From contig NC_071391.1 in assembly GCF_022682495.2 (NCBI RefSeq), forward strand, positions 41,011,998 through 41,075,997: a stretch of DNA of 64,000 nt, in the 5' to 3' direction. This document shows, one piece after another, positions 20,478-32,765 of this stretch. The position numbers were made by a program, and so were the translations under genes. How positions within the stretch are numbered: position 1 is the first letter of the stretch; each line of letters starts with the position of its first letter. Origin of the DNA: Desmodus rotundus (taxonomy: Eukaryota; Chordata; Mammalia; Chiroptera; Phyllostomidae). The notes beneath the pieces are model-generated. The model made no database searches. It was not told where the DNA came from and was given only the letters and a program-made list of their open reading frames with translations.

Positions 20478-23400
20478 CTGGAACCAGGTGCGGGTGCAGA
20501 CAGGGAGACAGAGTGAGGGTGGTAGAGACGGGGAGGGACGGACAAGACACCCCCAGACACAGGAGGGAAGAGAAAGCGAGAAGCAGTGACGCCAAGGGAA
20601 CCCCAAAGGAGGTAATGCAGAGACCAAGTGGCGGAAATACAGGAGAGAGGGAGCAAATGGCAAAGGAGAAAGATGCGCACAAACACCGAGAGGCGGGGGA
20701 GAAGCGAGCAAGTCCATCCCCGGGATGTTCCCACACCTGAGACTGCTGGGTGCCCAGCATCTGGGGTCAGGGCTCCAGAGAAGGTGCTTCCATGGCCTCC
20801 CAGTCATGGTTCTTTATATCTGATCTAAGCTGTGTAACCCGTGTCCTTAGGCACTGGCCCACGCGGGCAGGACTGGTGAGCTGAACCCGGAGCTCAGAGC
20901 CCTGGCTAGCATGTGGACAGCAATGAGTAAGGGCTGGAACACTCACGGTCATTGCCATGGATGATCTGGAAGTTCTTTACGGAGGCCTGTGTGACGCGCC
21001 CGTGGAAGTTGAGTACGTAGGACTGAGTGTCGTCGTTCCAGACAGGTGTCTTGTTTTGTAGCTCGATGATGGTCTCCGTGTGCTTATTCTGCCAGCGCGC
21101 TAGCAGCGTCTCGTGCTCCTGGGAGAGCAGATACACCTGAACCAGGCCCTGGCCTCGGCACACGCCCAGCCCAGGGCTCACAGGGTCTGGCTCAGGGCTG
21201 GCGGTCCTTAGACTTCCCTAGACCCCCAGGGCTTCTTCCCCCACCCGGCCTCCTATGGCACAGACGCACCAGCTGGAGGTCTGCCCTGAGAAGTGCACGC
21301 AGAGGCCCCGATGGTGGGGGAGGGCGGGCGGGGTAGGAACTCACGTTGCGGGGCCGGATGCAGACCCTCTCATGGACCATGTTCATGCCGGGGACAATCA
21401 CACTCATCTTCCGCGGCCCCTTAAAACCTAGGACGTTTGTCTCCTGAGAAACAGAACAGGGGCCACCTGAGGACTCTCCTTACAACTGGGGAGGCCAGAA
21501 GGGAATAAAGATGATGAGCCAGTTCTCAACGTCTGCACTTGAACGTCGAAGGGGCATCCCTCGACTTAGCAAGTCCAGAACGGAGCTCCTGAGTCTCTGC
21601 CCAAACTAGCACCCACCCCGTTGCCATCAGTCCCCTCTGCTTCACAGCAACTCAGGCAGACCACCCGGGGACGCCTCCCTCTCACATCCCACCTTCCGAC
21701 CCATCCGCTCACGCGGAACGCACCACCTTCGGATCACGGCAAGAATCCGATCGCTCCTCACCGCCACCGTCTCCCACTGAGGCCCCAATAACAGACTGCG
21801 GAGGACTCCCCGTTTCCATCCTTGACCCCTCTCCCCCTCCTCCCTGTCACCTGGTCTCCCCAGCAGCGAGCGGTCCGTAAATCCCATGGTTTTCCTCCCT
21901 AGTGCAGAGTAAATGCCGCTCTCACTGCCTTCTGGGTTCCACCCAGGGCTGCCTCAGGGATGCTCTCCCCGCGGCCTTCCTCAAAGCTCACACATACCTG
22001 CACACTTCACAGTCCTCCCTCTCCCATTTTATTTTTTCATCTTAGCATTTATCAAGGAATGTGCTTATTCTTGCTGATATGTATATTTTATAGATTATCT
22101 ACCCTACTAAGAGTTTAAGCCCTGTGAGAGTATAAGTTATGTCTCTTGTTCATTACTACATCATCAGTGCCTCCAACAGTAGCTGGAACACAGTTGGGGC
22201 TCAGCGTTTGAAGCGATTCGGACTGCCTCCCCAAAGTTGGCCAGCAGGTGGCACCATAGGACCGTACAAAAAGAGCACAGCTGTGGCTTCCCAATGAGCC
22301 TCGGGGCAGTGCCCACGCCCGGGCCCATGGGGGTACCAACCCCTCATTTTAAAATGAGGTGAAATGCCGGTACTGGTATTCCAGTTTGGCCACTTATGAG
22401 CTGTGTGACACTGGCAAGTGACCCAACCTCTGAGCTTCAGTTTCCTCACCTACGTGATAATAAAATAGGATGGAGCTCAACTTAGACTGAGCATTCAGTG
22501 AGACGACTATGCAAAGGGCCTTGGAGTCCACGCTGGAGGCGGGGTGGGAGTGAAGGGATGCACAGACAAGAACCCAGGCCTCCTGCCCCTGCAATCCAGG
22601 AGGCCCGGGTCCCACAGCTGTCCCAGGCAGGGGCCACTGCACCGAGGACAGTCCACCTGTCTGAAGCCTGTCTACTGACAAAGACAGAGGGACAGCCCAC
22701 AGGTCAGGCAGCAATGCCCGAGCGTCATGTCTGACTTGAGGACCAGGGACCCAGGGACCCAGGACTCACGTAACACACAGCTGCCAGCTCCTGACGCAAA
22801 GTTCCACTTTCCAAAGTAGAGGATGCCTTCTGTGGGTTGACTCCATTGTCATACACGGTGAACTTGGTGCCCATGAGGTTGGACCTGCAGGACAGGCAGT
22901 CAGCACAGGGCCACACACCCTCTGCCCCAGGGCAGCACATGGCTGCCCTTGTGTCCTGGGAGGGGCCCGCAAAGTTGGGCAGAGCAGGGAGGCCCCCTGG
23001 GGGCACACTGCTCACTGAATTCCCCTCTTTAAGGGCAAAGGGCCTGGGCTTGCTCTGAGTCGAATCAAAGAGCATCTTGGTGCAGTGAGGGAAGTCTGGG
23101 AGGTCTGGGTCCCACAGAACGTCTCCCTGGAGGTACAGCCGTGAGTGCACAGAACGGCACCTGGCAGGAGAGCAGAGGGGACTCAGCCCCCCATGGAGAC
23201 TAGATTAGGTGACCTCCTGTCTCTCTTAGCCAGCCTGTGAGTCTTGGTCCTGCCCCATCTCCACGGCTTTCTTGCCTCTGAGCGTGACTTACGTTCCCCA
23301 AACCTGGCACCAATGCTCAGCAAACCTGCCTCCCGGGGCGCGCTCAGAGCCTCCCCTCACCCCGGGGTTGCTTTCATTCGCACCAAGGACTCACTCTCAG

Positions 23401-26400
23401 CCTTGTCCCTCAGCACTGACCACGGGCCAAGGTGACCCCTCCATGATGGCCTACATCGTCAGTGACACCCTGCGGTTTGATCTCTCACTCTCAGTGGGCC
23501 TGTGCCCCCCACCCCCCAGCTGGGGGCAGCTTAGGGTAGGGTGCATGAGGCCCACCTCCAAGTCTGGCTCAAGGCTGGCCCGGAGCCAACAGTTGGACCT
23601 GAGGGACAAGAAGATCCAAGAAGAGGATCCGACTCCTGGCCTAGATCAGGGAGGAGGTGCTTTCTAGAGAGCCCGCCCCACCCCCTTCCTGGGGGAGTGC
23701 TGGTACCGCAGTTTCCCCACGTAGCTGTCCCCGCCTCGAGACAAGTCTGTTGGGTCCACGGAGATGAGGTAATTGGAAGTTTTACTCTTCTTTCTCTTCC
23801 TTCCAGCCAGGAGGAACACCTTGGGGAGGAGAGCAAGGTCACCTTCCAGGTCCCGCCTCTGGTCCACACACAATCAGAGGCACTCACACGGGGACTCTTT
23901 TTCAGCTCTGCACACAGTGTGCGTGCACACACACACCCCGGCAAACACAAGGCTGTGCTGTGACTAGGCTCCAGGGCTTCTGTCTCTTTGGGGGACTGAG
24001 AGGCCAGTGTTGGATCTGAGGCGCCGGCCTCATCCCAGCCCCCAGGACCTCCAGCCTGCCCAGGTGAACACGCGCCCAGGCCAGCCTCACCTTCTTCCCG
24101 TCCTCTCGGTCCAGGTGCAGGAAATAGGTGGGGTACATCCCTCGGTCCATCCCTTTCTTGTCCCTCGTGATGCGGCACTTGATGGTGATGCCCTGGGGGG
24201 CTGGCCTCAGTGCAAACTCCTCAAGATCCTGGACCTCAATATCCACCGAAGGCTCTGGGGCTGTCGGGCTGGGGGCCGAGGCTGCCTCCTGCGGGGGAGA
24301 GAGCAGGAGCCTGAGCCCCAGGGACCCTGAGCAGCTGAAATTGGGGTCTGGGGTCCAGAGCTGGCCTGTGATGTGGTGGTGGTGGGAGATGGGGCAGAGT
24401 CCTTCCCTGCCTCAGACACACCTGGGGGCAGGTTCTCAGAGGTCAACCTGTCGGACTCCGGCTCCCCTGCCCTCCCGGCCTGGCCGAAGAGAATGGGAGG
24501 GAGGGTGGGAGGACAGGAGAGCCCAGGCCACAGCAGCTCTAGACAGGCAGCTGGGCCCAGCCCCTGGCAAGCCACTCACCACCATTTCTCCACACTCATC
24601 CCCCTCCAGCTGGACGACCAGCCCCTGCACACGCTGTCCACCCTTCCTCACTCACCCGGATGGACTTCTTGCTAGTAGCGGAGCTGGGGCGGGTGTTGCT
24701 GTTTAGCTGGGAGGAGCTGGAGCTGTTCTCATCTTCATCCTCCTCCTCCTCCTCAAAGCTCATGCTGCTGGAGACACCTGGGCCAGGTAGGGACGAGGGT
24801 CACAGGCACACCCAGACAGACGTCTGCTCACAAGCCCCGAGCCACCCATGCCTGCGTGCGCACACACACAGGCCGAGTGTGCACACGTGCATTCACACCC
24901 CCCACGCACAGCCCCATATACACAAGGACACACACTCAGGTGCAGGCTGGGACTGGCACAGACCGTGGGGTGCGTGCACCACGCCCCCAGCTTCAGCTCC
25001 GTCCCTCCTTCAGATGCCTGCTCTCCAGCACTCGCCGAGCTGACCCTGTGCCAGGAGCCTCTGTTTCAGGGTTACCAGAGGCCTTGGCAGGCAGCTACCT
25101 GGGGAAGGCCCAGCCTCTCACTCAGCCTGACGTTCGGGGCCAACGCCTCCTCCCCCCAGCCTGCCTGCGGCCCTCTATGTGCGTCTCTCCACCCGAATGC
25201 CATCTCCAGCCTTTACCCCAGCAGCCCTTTCTCCAGGAAGCTGTCCCTGACCCGATTCCTCAGAATGTGGGGCACTGCTGGGCTTCCCTCTGCCACCCCA
25301 CGCCAGGGGCTCCCTGCGGCAAGGGTCACAGTGGAGGAACTATCTGGGTAGCAGGTTTCCTGGGAGGACCTGCCCAGCCTCCTGGCGTTCTGGCCCTGCT
25401 CCTCTAGCTCAGCAGACGGGGGAACATTTTACAAAAGGAGCTTTTCAAAAGAACCAAAGGAAAGGAAACCTGTCCCCAAACCTGGGCCTCCCCAGGGACA
25501 GGTGATACGGATGGGGGGAAGACAGGCCTGGTTACCCTAGTTCACACTTCTTCCTCTTAACTTGGCCTTACCAGGAGTCCCTGCCCCAGTTCCTCACTGG
25601 TCTCCAAGTGTGCCCCCCACCAGGTCTGGGAGGGGTTGGAATAGACACAGGAAGGCCCTGCTCCCCAAGAAGGGTACCTGAGAAGCTGGGACTGAGCTTT
25701 GGGGGTGTCATTGGACCCCCACGGGGCTCACCCTTCCTCAGCATCATGGCACGGAGGTCCTGCCCGCTGGGCCGTGCGCCCCCTCCAGCTGCTGTCTCCC
25801 CCGAGGCCTGGGCGTGGTCCGACTGGCCCACAGTCAGGATCTGCACTGGGCCTTGGGCCTCGGACTTGTCTTCTGCCAGAGCTGCTGGCCCGCCGGTGCC
25901 TGCAGGCCACGGGCACTCCTGAGTCCCGTCAGGAGTGGGGGTGGGGGGAGAGCTGGATCCACAGACGTCCATGAAGTGGGTGAGGGGTGAGTAGGGGGAC
26001 CCTCTGCAAAACTATCTGCGAAGCTGACTTTAAAAACTAATGCGTCTTAAAGGTGGGCAAGCTATGGTGGGACATGGGTTTTGTGGCTGGTGCTGCTCCC
26101 CCATATTGGTTGCTGAGGGTCGGTTCGAAGTGCCTCACACCCCTAGGAAGACAGCAGCCACCTACACAGCCAACTGCACAGTGAGAAAGACAAGACGCAG
26201 AAAAAGGACCCGTCTAGGCTGCAGACCACCTCTCATTCGCAGACTGGGCAGCTCCTTATCAGTGCTGGTGTTAATTCTCTCTCTCAGACACACACACGCA
26301 CACACACAGTAAAGTCACACACCATTAAAAACATATGGGGCCCCTGCCCTGCCTGGTGGGGCTCAGTGCATGGACAGCTGGACTGCGAAGCAAAAGGTAA

Positions 26401-29400
26401 GCCAGTTCAATTCCCAGTCAGGGCACATGCTTGGGTTGCAAGCCAGGTCCCCAGTAGGGGGCGCTTGAGAGGCAACCACACATTGATGTTTCCCTCTCTT
26501 TCTCCCTCCCTTCCCCTCTCTCTAAAAAATAAATAAATAAAATCCTTTAAAAACACACACACAGGGCCCCTTGAAAAAGGCTGAGGCTGGCAGAGCCTCA
26601 CCTTCCTAAATGGAGGCTCTCCCACCCCATGTCAACCTTCCTCACCAAACTGCCACAGCTTCAGTAACAGAAGTGAGGCCTGGCCCCCACAGGTGGCAGC
26701 CACCCTGACTGGGTGGGCTGTCCTAAACGCTGCAGTCGGCTCCAGAAGCCTACGGACCTGGCACCCCACCATCCCACCATGACCAGAGGCCTAGAGACGG
26801 GACGCGAGACAGGGGCCACTGTAACCGTCCTTGATCTCTGAGGATCTCTTTAGAATGAGAGGAGTAGGGAACAGACTGGTGTGAGGGTCCAGAGGGTGGA
26901 CCTGGGACCAGAGTCAAGGAGCCCACATGATGGCTGAGAGGCTGCCCACGTGTGGGCCAGGTTGCGTGGGAGGCAGGGAGCCCCACGGGACAGACTGTCC
27001 TGGGTCAGGATGGAGGTGAGGGTTCTCAGGCTGGACAGGGGCTCCTGGGCCACAGCAGGGCTGGACTTCACTTTCTGGCCGACTGCAGGGCCTGCTCCAC
27101 ACCCATAGGCCAGCCCAGGCACCCCACGAGCCAGATGCGGCCTGTGAGCCAGCTGGGTGGGGCCCTGAGTGCATCTGGTGCCTTCACTGGTGCCTCCCAC
27201 CTTGCCCCTCCAGGTCAGGAAGATAAGCCTCCCCCAACCCTCGGTGGGGGCCAGGCTCCCAAGCAGGGCTGCAGGGAGGGCGAGCTGACCTTTGTGCTTC
27301 CCCTTCTTCTCCTTCCTTGAGGCCCCGCCCTGGCCCCCCGCAGCGGCCGCTGCCTTGGTTCTCTTGGCTGAGGCTGGTGCTGTTGAGCGGCTGGCTCCCA
27401 GCTGCACACTAGCGAGTGAGTCGGCCTCTTGAACTGCTTAGGAAAGAGCAGAGACAGAGAGAGAAACAGGCACTAGGTAAGACCAGAGCCCCTCACACTC
27501 CTCAGTACATTTCCCAGCTCCCCGCCCCCCAACACCTAGCCCTAGCAGGGCCTCTGTATCCCCCCATCTCTACCAGGTGTCGGTGCTGGAGGCGGCACCC
27601 CCAGCCCAGTGTGATACAGTCAAAAGCCTGCCGGCTCTGCTATCAACCAAGAAGCAGAGCTGTTGAAGCTCTGGGCCAGCAAACCATTTGGGCCTAGGCA
27701 GGGGGAGGGAGCGTGTCTGGGAGAATGTGGGTCATCAAAGGTGGTGGACGAAGACAGAAAAGGCTGCATGTCTTGGAAGAGACCATAGCTAGAGCAAGCA
27801 CTCAAGGAAGCTTGCAAAACAGCCCAGGGTGCAGAGTGCCCCGAGGCAGGACCACCACTCGGGACACAGGAAGTTGCACACACTGAGGTCTCAGTGGGGT
27901 CACAGCTGGGAGGCCTGCACACTCTCCCCATGGCGGGCGGAACCCCAGCCTGCCCCGAGTCCCGGAACGGTTTCTCACGGCTCTTCCGTACAATAAAGAC
28001 CAACCGTCTCCTGTAAGTCTGGTTCCTCCAACTTCCCCCCCTTGGCCTCAGCCTAACTGCTCATGCCTTGCCTCCCAGCTCCCCCACCCCACGTCCCCAG
28101 GCACACCATGCTCCTTCAGTGCCTAGTGCCCGCTGCACTCCCTGTGGCCACAGGGGCCTTGCCCTGGCTGTCCCACCGCCGGGATGGCCTGTCTGACTGC
28201 CACCTCTCCCGCCAAGCCCCCTTCCTTCTGCAGGCTCCAGCTCCTTGGAGCAGCCTCCCCGACCCCTTGTCTGGGAGCAGGGGCTCTGCCCTTCACCCAC
28301 ACAGCCTGGTCCTTCCCACACAGCACACCTGTGACAGATGGTAAGGTCCCCAAGAGAACAGTGACCACATCCGTCTGTGTTCACCCTGGGTCCCGGGCCT
28401 CTGATCTGGAGGCTGACACAAAGTAGGCCCTCGGTAAACATTTAAGGGCCGGGTGAATATATAATGTGAATGAGCGTGGCTGGTGCGTCAAAAAGTGTTT
28501 ACCAGGATAAACCCATAGGTTCTGATTTGTGTCAAACTCCCCTTGTACTTAACACCAAGACCAGCAGAGGGCAGCGCAGGAGGCAGCCAGAGCTGCAGGT
28601 GGGGGTCCAGGTGCTCTAAGTAACGCCAATCCCAGGCCAGCCACCCAGGTGCGCAGCAGCCACAGAGGGCTGTGTCCACCTCTCAGAGCAGAGTGACAGA
28701 AGAGGCGTGACCCAGCCTGCTCCGGACTCTCGGCAGAGAGTAGCACACCGCTGGCTGGGTCTTGAAACACTCAAGAGCTGCTGCAATGTTCAAAGTCTGG
28801 AGACGGAATTTTCCCCCTTTGCAGGAGAGGAAGCGAACCCAGCGGGGGTCAGTGTCTTGCTCACAATCACCAGGGAGCAGGAGGCTGGCAGCGGCACGAC
28901 CGGAAACTCTGTCTCCGGCTGTGGTCCTGTCTGCAGGCCTGCCCCACACTTCAGTGCTCAAGAAACTCCTGCCAGAGTGACTGCACATCAGGGATGTCTC
29001 AGGCTCTCTCAAAGCCTCAAGACGCTGGCCCATGACTCACCCTGGCAGGGCCCAGAGTCCCAGGAGCAGGCTCCCAGCCCATGTGCAACCTTGAACAGTC
29101 AGGTGCCCGGCTTGGCAGAGCTGGGGCTGTGCTGCCCACAGGGCAGCAGGCCAGGCCCCACAACGGCAGGTGCCCTCTCTGCAGGGCACTCCTGCTACCC
29201 CTGGGACAGTGCTCACCGAGGAAGAGTAAGGGGGTGTCGGCCGGGAAAGGGCAGGGGCCGGTTCTGTGTGGAGCAGCCTGAGCTGCCCGCCTGAGGCAGT
29301 AGCGCTGGGCCCAGGTCCCTGTCCCCTTCCTCTGCAGGGCCTCTCAGTTGGAGTAGAGACATACCAGCTGAGGCGCTGGATGCTGAAGCCCACACAGCAG

Positions 29401-32400
29401 AATTACTACGATGGACCTTCCATCTGGGAGGCAACTTTAACCAGGTGGAAAGCCATATGGAGCCTGACGGGCCTGGGTTCAAAGCCTTGCCCCTACGCTC
29501 ACTAGCAATGTGCCACGGACAACTCGGGGCGCCCTCGGAGCGCAAATGCTTATGGATGTGGGCAGCAATGAGTTACTGTGAGGAATGAATGAGATAATGC
29601 AGGTAGAGCGCCTAGCACCATGCTGCGCCACCGGCAGATGCCTTGTCCAGGGTGCTGCGCCAGCACTGGGCACTAGGTGCTGCCCTCCAAGGCAGAGAAT
29701 TGGCGGAACCTGAGACGCTGTGGGGCTGGGGCATGGGGTGGGGCCGGCAGTTAGATGAGAACGGTTAGTCCTGAGCTGACAGGCAGCTACCAGCAGCTCC
29801 AAGTGGCTGGAGACTGCAGGTCCTGAAAAATCTCAGGTTCCTTCCAACTGCGAAGGCCAGGGGCCACCTTCTCAGCACCACCATCTGACAGAAAAGTCCC
29901 TGGGATTACCTGCACCAGCAGGGGGAAGGCGGGACTGGGTCTGAGGCCCTCCTTTAGGATCAGAGACACCAACCCTCTGTTCCTGCCCTGGGTACTCACC
30001 CTAACCTACAGGAGGCGGGGCCCCCAGTTCAGGGAGCTACCCCTCCCCCCACTCCTAGCATGAGCTGCAGAGAATCTCCCTGCCACCCCCAAGCCGTGGG
30101 CTCTGCTGAGAAGCCAGTGTGCAAAGATGGGAGAGCTGGAGGCTTCTGGTCAGCACAGCTTGCACAGGGCCCTGCAGGTTGGAAGCCAGGCCGACGGAAG
30201 GTGCGGAGGCCCAGGGGGAGGGGCAGTGAGTGTCAGTCTACTGAGACGCGAGCTGGGAGCTGGTACCGGCTGTTAAGATGGATTCTTCTCGGGAAGCAGA
30301 ACATGGGCAGGGAGTGGATGGTTCTGCTCCTAGGAGCTGCCGTGAACTTCTCCAGGTCAAAAACCTGGACTTCTGACCTCCCAGATCCACCAGGTTTTAG
30401 CTTCTGGCTCCAACACCTGACCCAGGAGCCCAGGGCCCCAGGTGCCAGCCTCCCTCTACCCAACCCCTTGCTGTGCACCTGGGCTGGGAGCCACGCTCAG
30501 CCTGCACGTGCCAGGCAGAGGACCCTTGCCCACCCAGATCAGCACAGGGCCTCCAGGGCTGGCTGTCTCAAGGGCGGGGTGTACCTTGGTAGCTGGTGCT
30601 GCCACTGCTGCTGAGGTAGGACTCCACCAGGGGGGCCTGCTCCTCCGACTGCCGGGCCCGCCGGCTTCGGGGCCGCCCGTCGGCATTGGCCTGTACCATC
30701 AGGGGCTCCTGGCGCTTCTTCTTCTGCTTCTGCTCCAGCAGGGCCCGCTGCAGAGGTAGCGTACAGGCACGGAGGTCATGGGGCTGGAGAGGGCAGCCCA
30801 CCGCCTCCCCCGACAGGGGGAGGGGGGCTTCCATGCTACTTGCTCAGCTTGCTTCTGGAGGTCACAAGGGGGTCCACTCAGGGCCAAGGCCGCATGTCCC
30901 TGGTGTCCCAAGACACAGAGTCCAGGAGAAGGAGGCAAAACTCAGCCCAGGGAGCTGTCCTGGCAGGGCCACAGCACGGACACCCAGCCTCCAACTGTAG
31001 CCCCCCAGCTGCCTGCTGGCCATAGCCCCATGTGCTGGTCTGTGCCCTGGCTGGGAGGGTAAAGGAGAGAGCTGCTTCTGGGAGGGCTGCTCCCCACCAG
31101 TCAGGACCACCCCAGGATGGGGGCAGCCCACACTCTGCGCCCCGCAGACCCCAGCCCGGACTCTGGTCGGGATGGTGAGGACAGGCTATCCTTCCGCCTG
31201 GCCCCGTCTCACTCACCTGCCGGTCAAGCTTCTGCTGCCTCAGGTTGCTGCCCTCATCATCTAAGACACTGCAGAGGGAGAGAGGGGCACTCAGGGCCTG
31301 TCTACAAGGTTCCGGGATATTGCCCAAAGCCCACCCGGCACGTCTGGGTTCTTTAAACCCCCCAGCAAGGCTGCTGTCCACATGGGAGAAGGGAAGGGAA
31401 AGGCTAGTCCTTGGGATCCAGCTTGAGGCAGAGAGGCCTGAGCCATACTTCTGCTGCTCTGGGAGCTTATCTCCCACTGGGGTCCCTGCTGCCCCAAGGA
31501 CTCTCTGCCAGCCCGGGCCCCGTGAGCACAGGACACTTTCCCCTTGGGCCTGTGAGCAGGGTCTGGCTGGGTTCCAAGGGAACCTGTCCAGAGGCATCAG
31601 GCACAAGCCAGGCCCAAGGCCAAAGCTTCAGACCAGGGACCAGCCCCCTCGGGCCCACTCTCAGGTCTCAGCAGCTCGTCCCCTTGTCTTTCCTCCTTTC
31701 TGGAGAAAGCTGGGTCCTCAGGGGCAGACCCTCGCCCCATGTGCCCAAAGCAAACTCCTGGCTCTCCAGGTGGCAGAGTGATGCTGATGCTGCTGACTGG
31801 GGCTGAGGGTCCCCTTATTAGGGGGAGTGAGGCCAAGGGACTAATCAGTCCCTCAGGGCGGGGCTAGGGCCAGATGGGGACGTCCGTAGAGCCTACACGG
31901 CACATCAACAAGTGATCCATCCGGCAACCAGCCACATGGAGAAGACATGGCACACACATGGCACCAGGCAGCAGCAGGGCATCGAAGCCTGGAGTCCCTA
32001 AGGTGCTGGGATAGGCAGCGCTGCCTCACCCAGGCCCTGCCTCCCAGGAAGGGATAGTACAAGTAGGGAGCTGGTAATTCAAACCACTGAATTCTCTTTC
32101 TAGTCCAAGACACATACCTGGGCCCTAGGCCCCAAATTCTATGACCCAAGGTCAGGCAGCTGCCTGGGGTGGGGCTGGAGCCTGAGGGCCTGAGCTGCGG
32201 GAACCCCCAGCCGCCCTGGCCGGTTACATGCCCGATGCACGAGGTTTGTGTGTGAGGCCGTAAGGCTATTTCATGCATGTGCGCACACGCCCGAAGGTGT
32301 CCAAAAGTGTGAGTGCATCTACCTGAGTGAGCATGGACCTGGATATGTGTGCATGCACACAACTGTGTAAGAGGCGGGCGTGCTTGTGTGCAGGGGAGCA

Positions 32401-32703
32401 CTGTGCGTGGAGGGGAAAGAGGAGGGCGGATCGCCCCCGGGGACACGGCGGAGCCATCTCCACCTCCTCCTGGCAGCAGCAGCAGCAGCCCTCCTGGCTG
32501 AGATAATCATTGACCCCAAACGTCCCCTGAGCTCATTCAAACTATTGTGTCTCTGTGGCTTGGGGGGCTGGCCAGAGAGGGACAGGAAGTCCATGATTAC
32601 AGATGGCCCACCACCCACCTCCCTGGCCACAGCTGATGAGGACTTTGCATATTTTAAACTGCCAGCATCCTACCACCTTGCCATCCGGGAGGGCCTTTCC
32701 CGA

Positions 32704-32765
<62 letters not shown>

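Larger units (their letters stand above)
20478..31216 (-). other. TUB: TUB introns 2-11
   Basis: Introns between exons 2 and 12: 30748-31216, 27434-30584, 25900-27289, 24778-25731, 24289-24655, 23820-24090, 22885-23706, 21444-22769, 21119-21344 and 20478-20946. All are GT-AG. They are GC-rich with few repeats: one VES SINE (26345), L2 and MIR relics, and CA runs near 24865-24945 and 26288-26308. Many long open frames here are a by-product of GC richness. Confidence 0.9.

Noticed and set aside
20146..20740. Several open frames on both strands around TUB exon 12
   Set aside because: They are shadows of the TUB coding exon or run into its intron; only the frame ending DSKLACE is real.
23531..24246. 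Long - strand frames spanning TUB exons 7-8 and introns
   Set aside because: They include genuine TUB exons but continue through splice sites into intron. The exon-limited reading was used.
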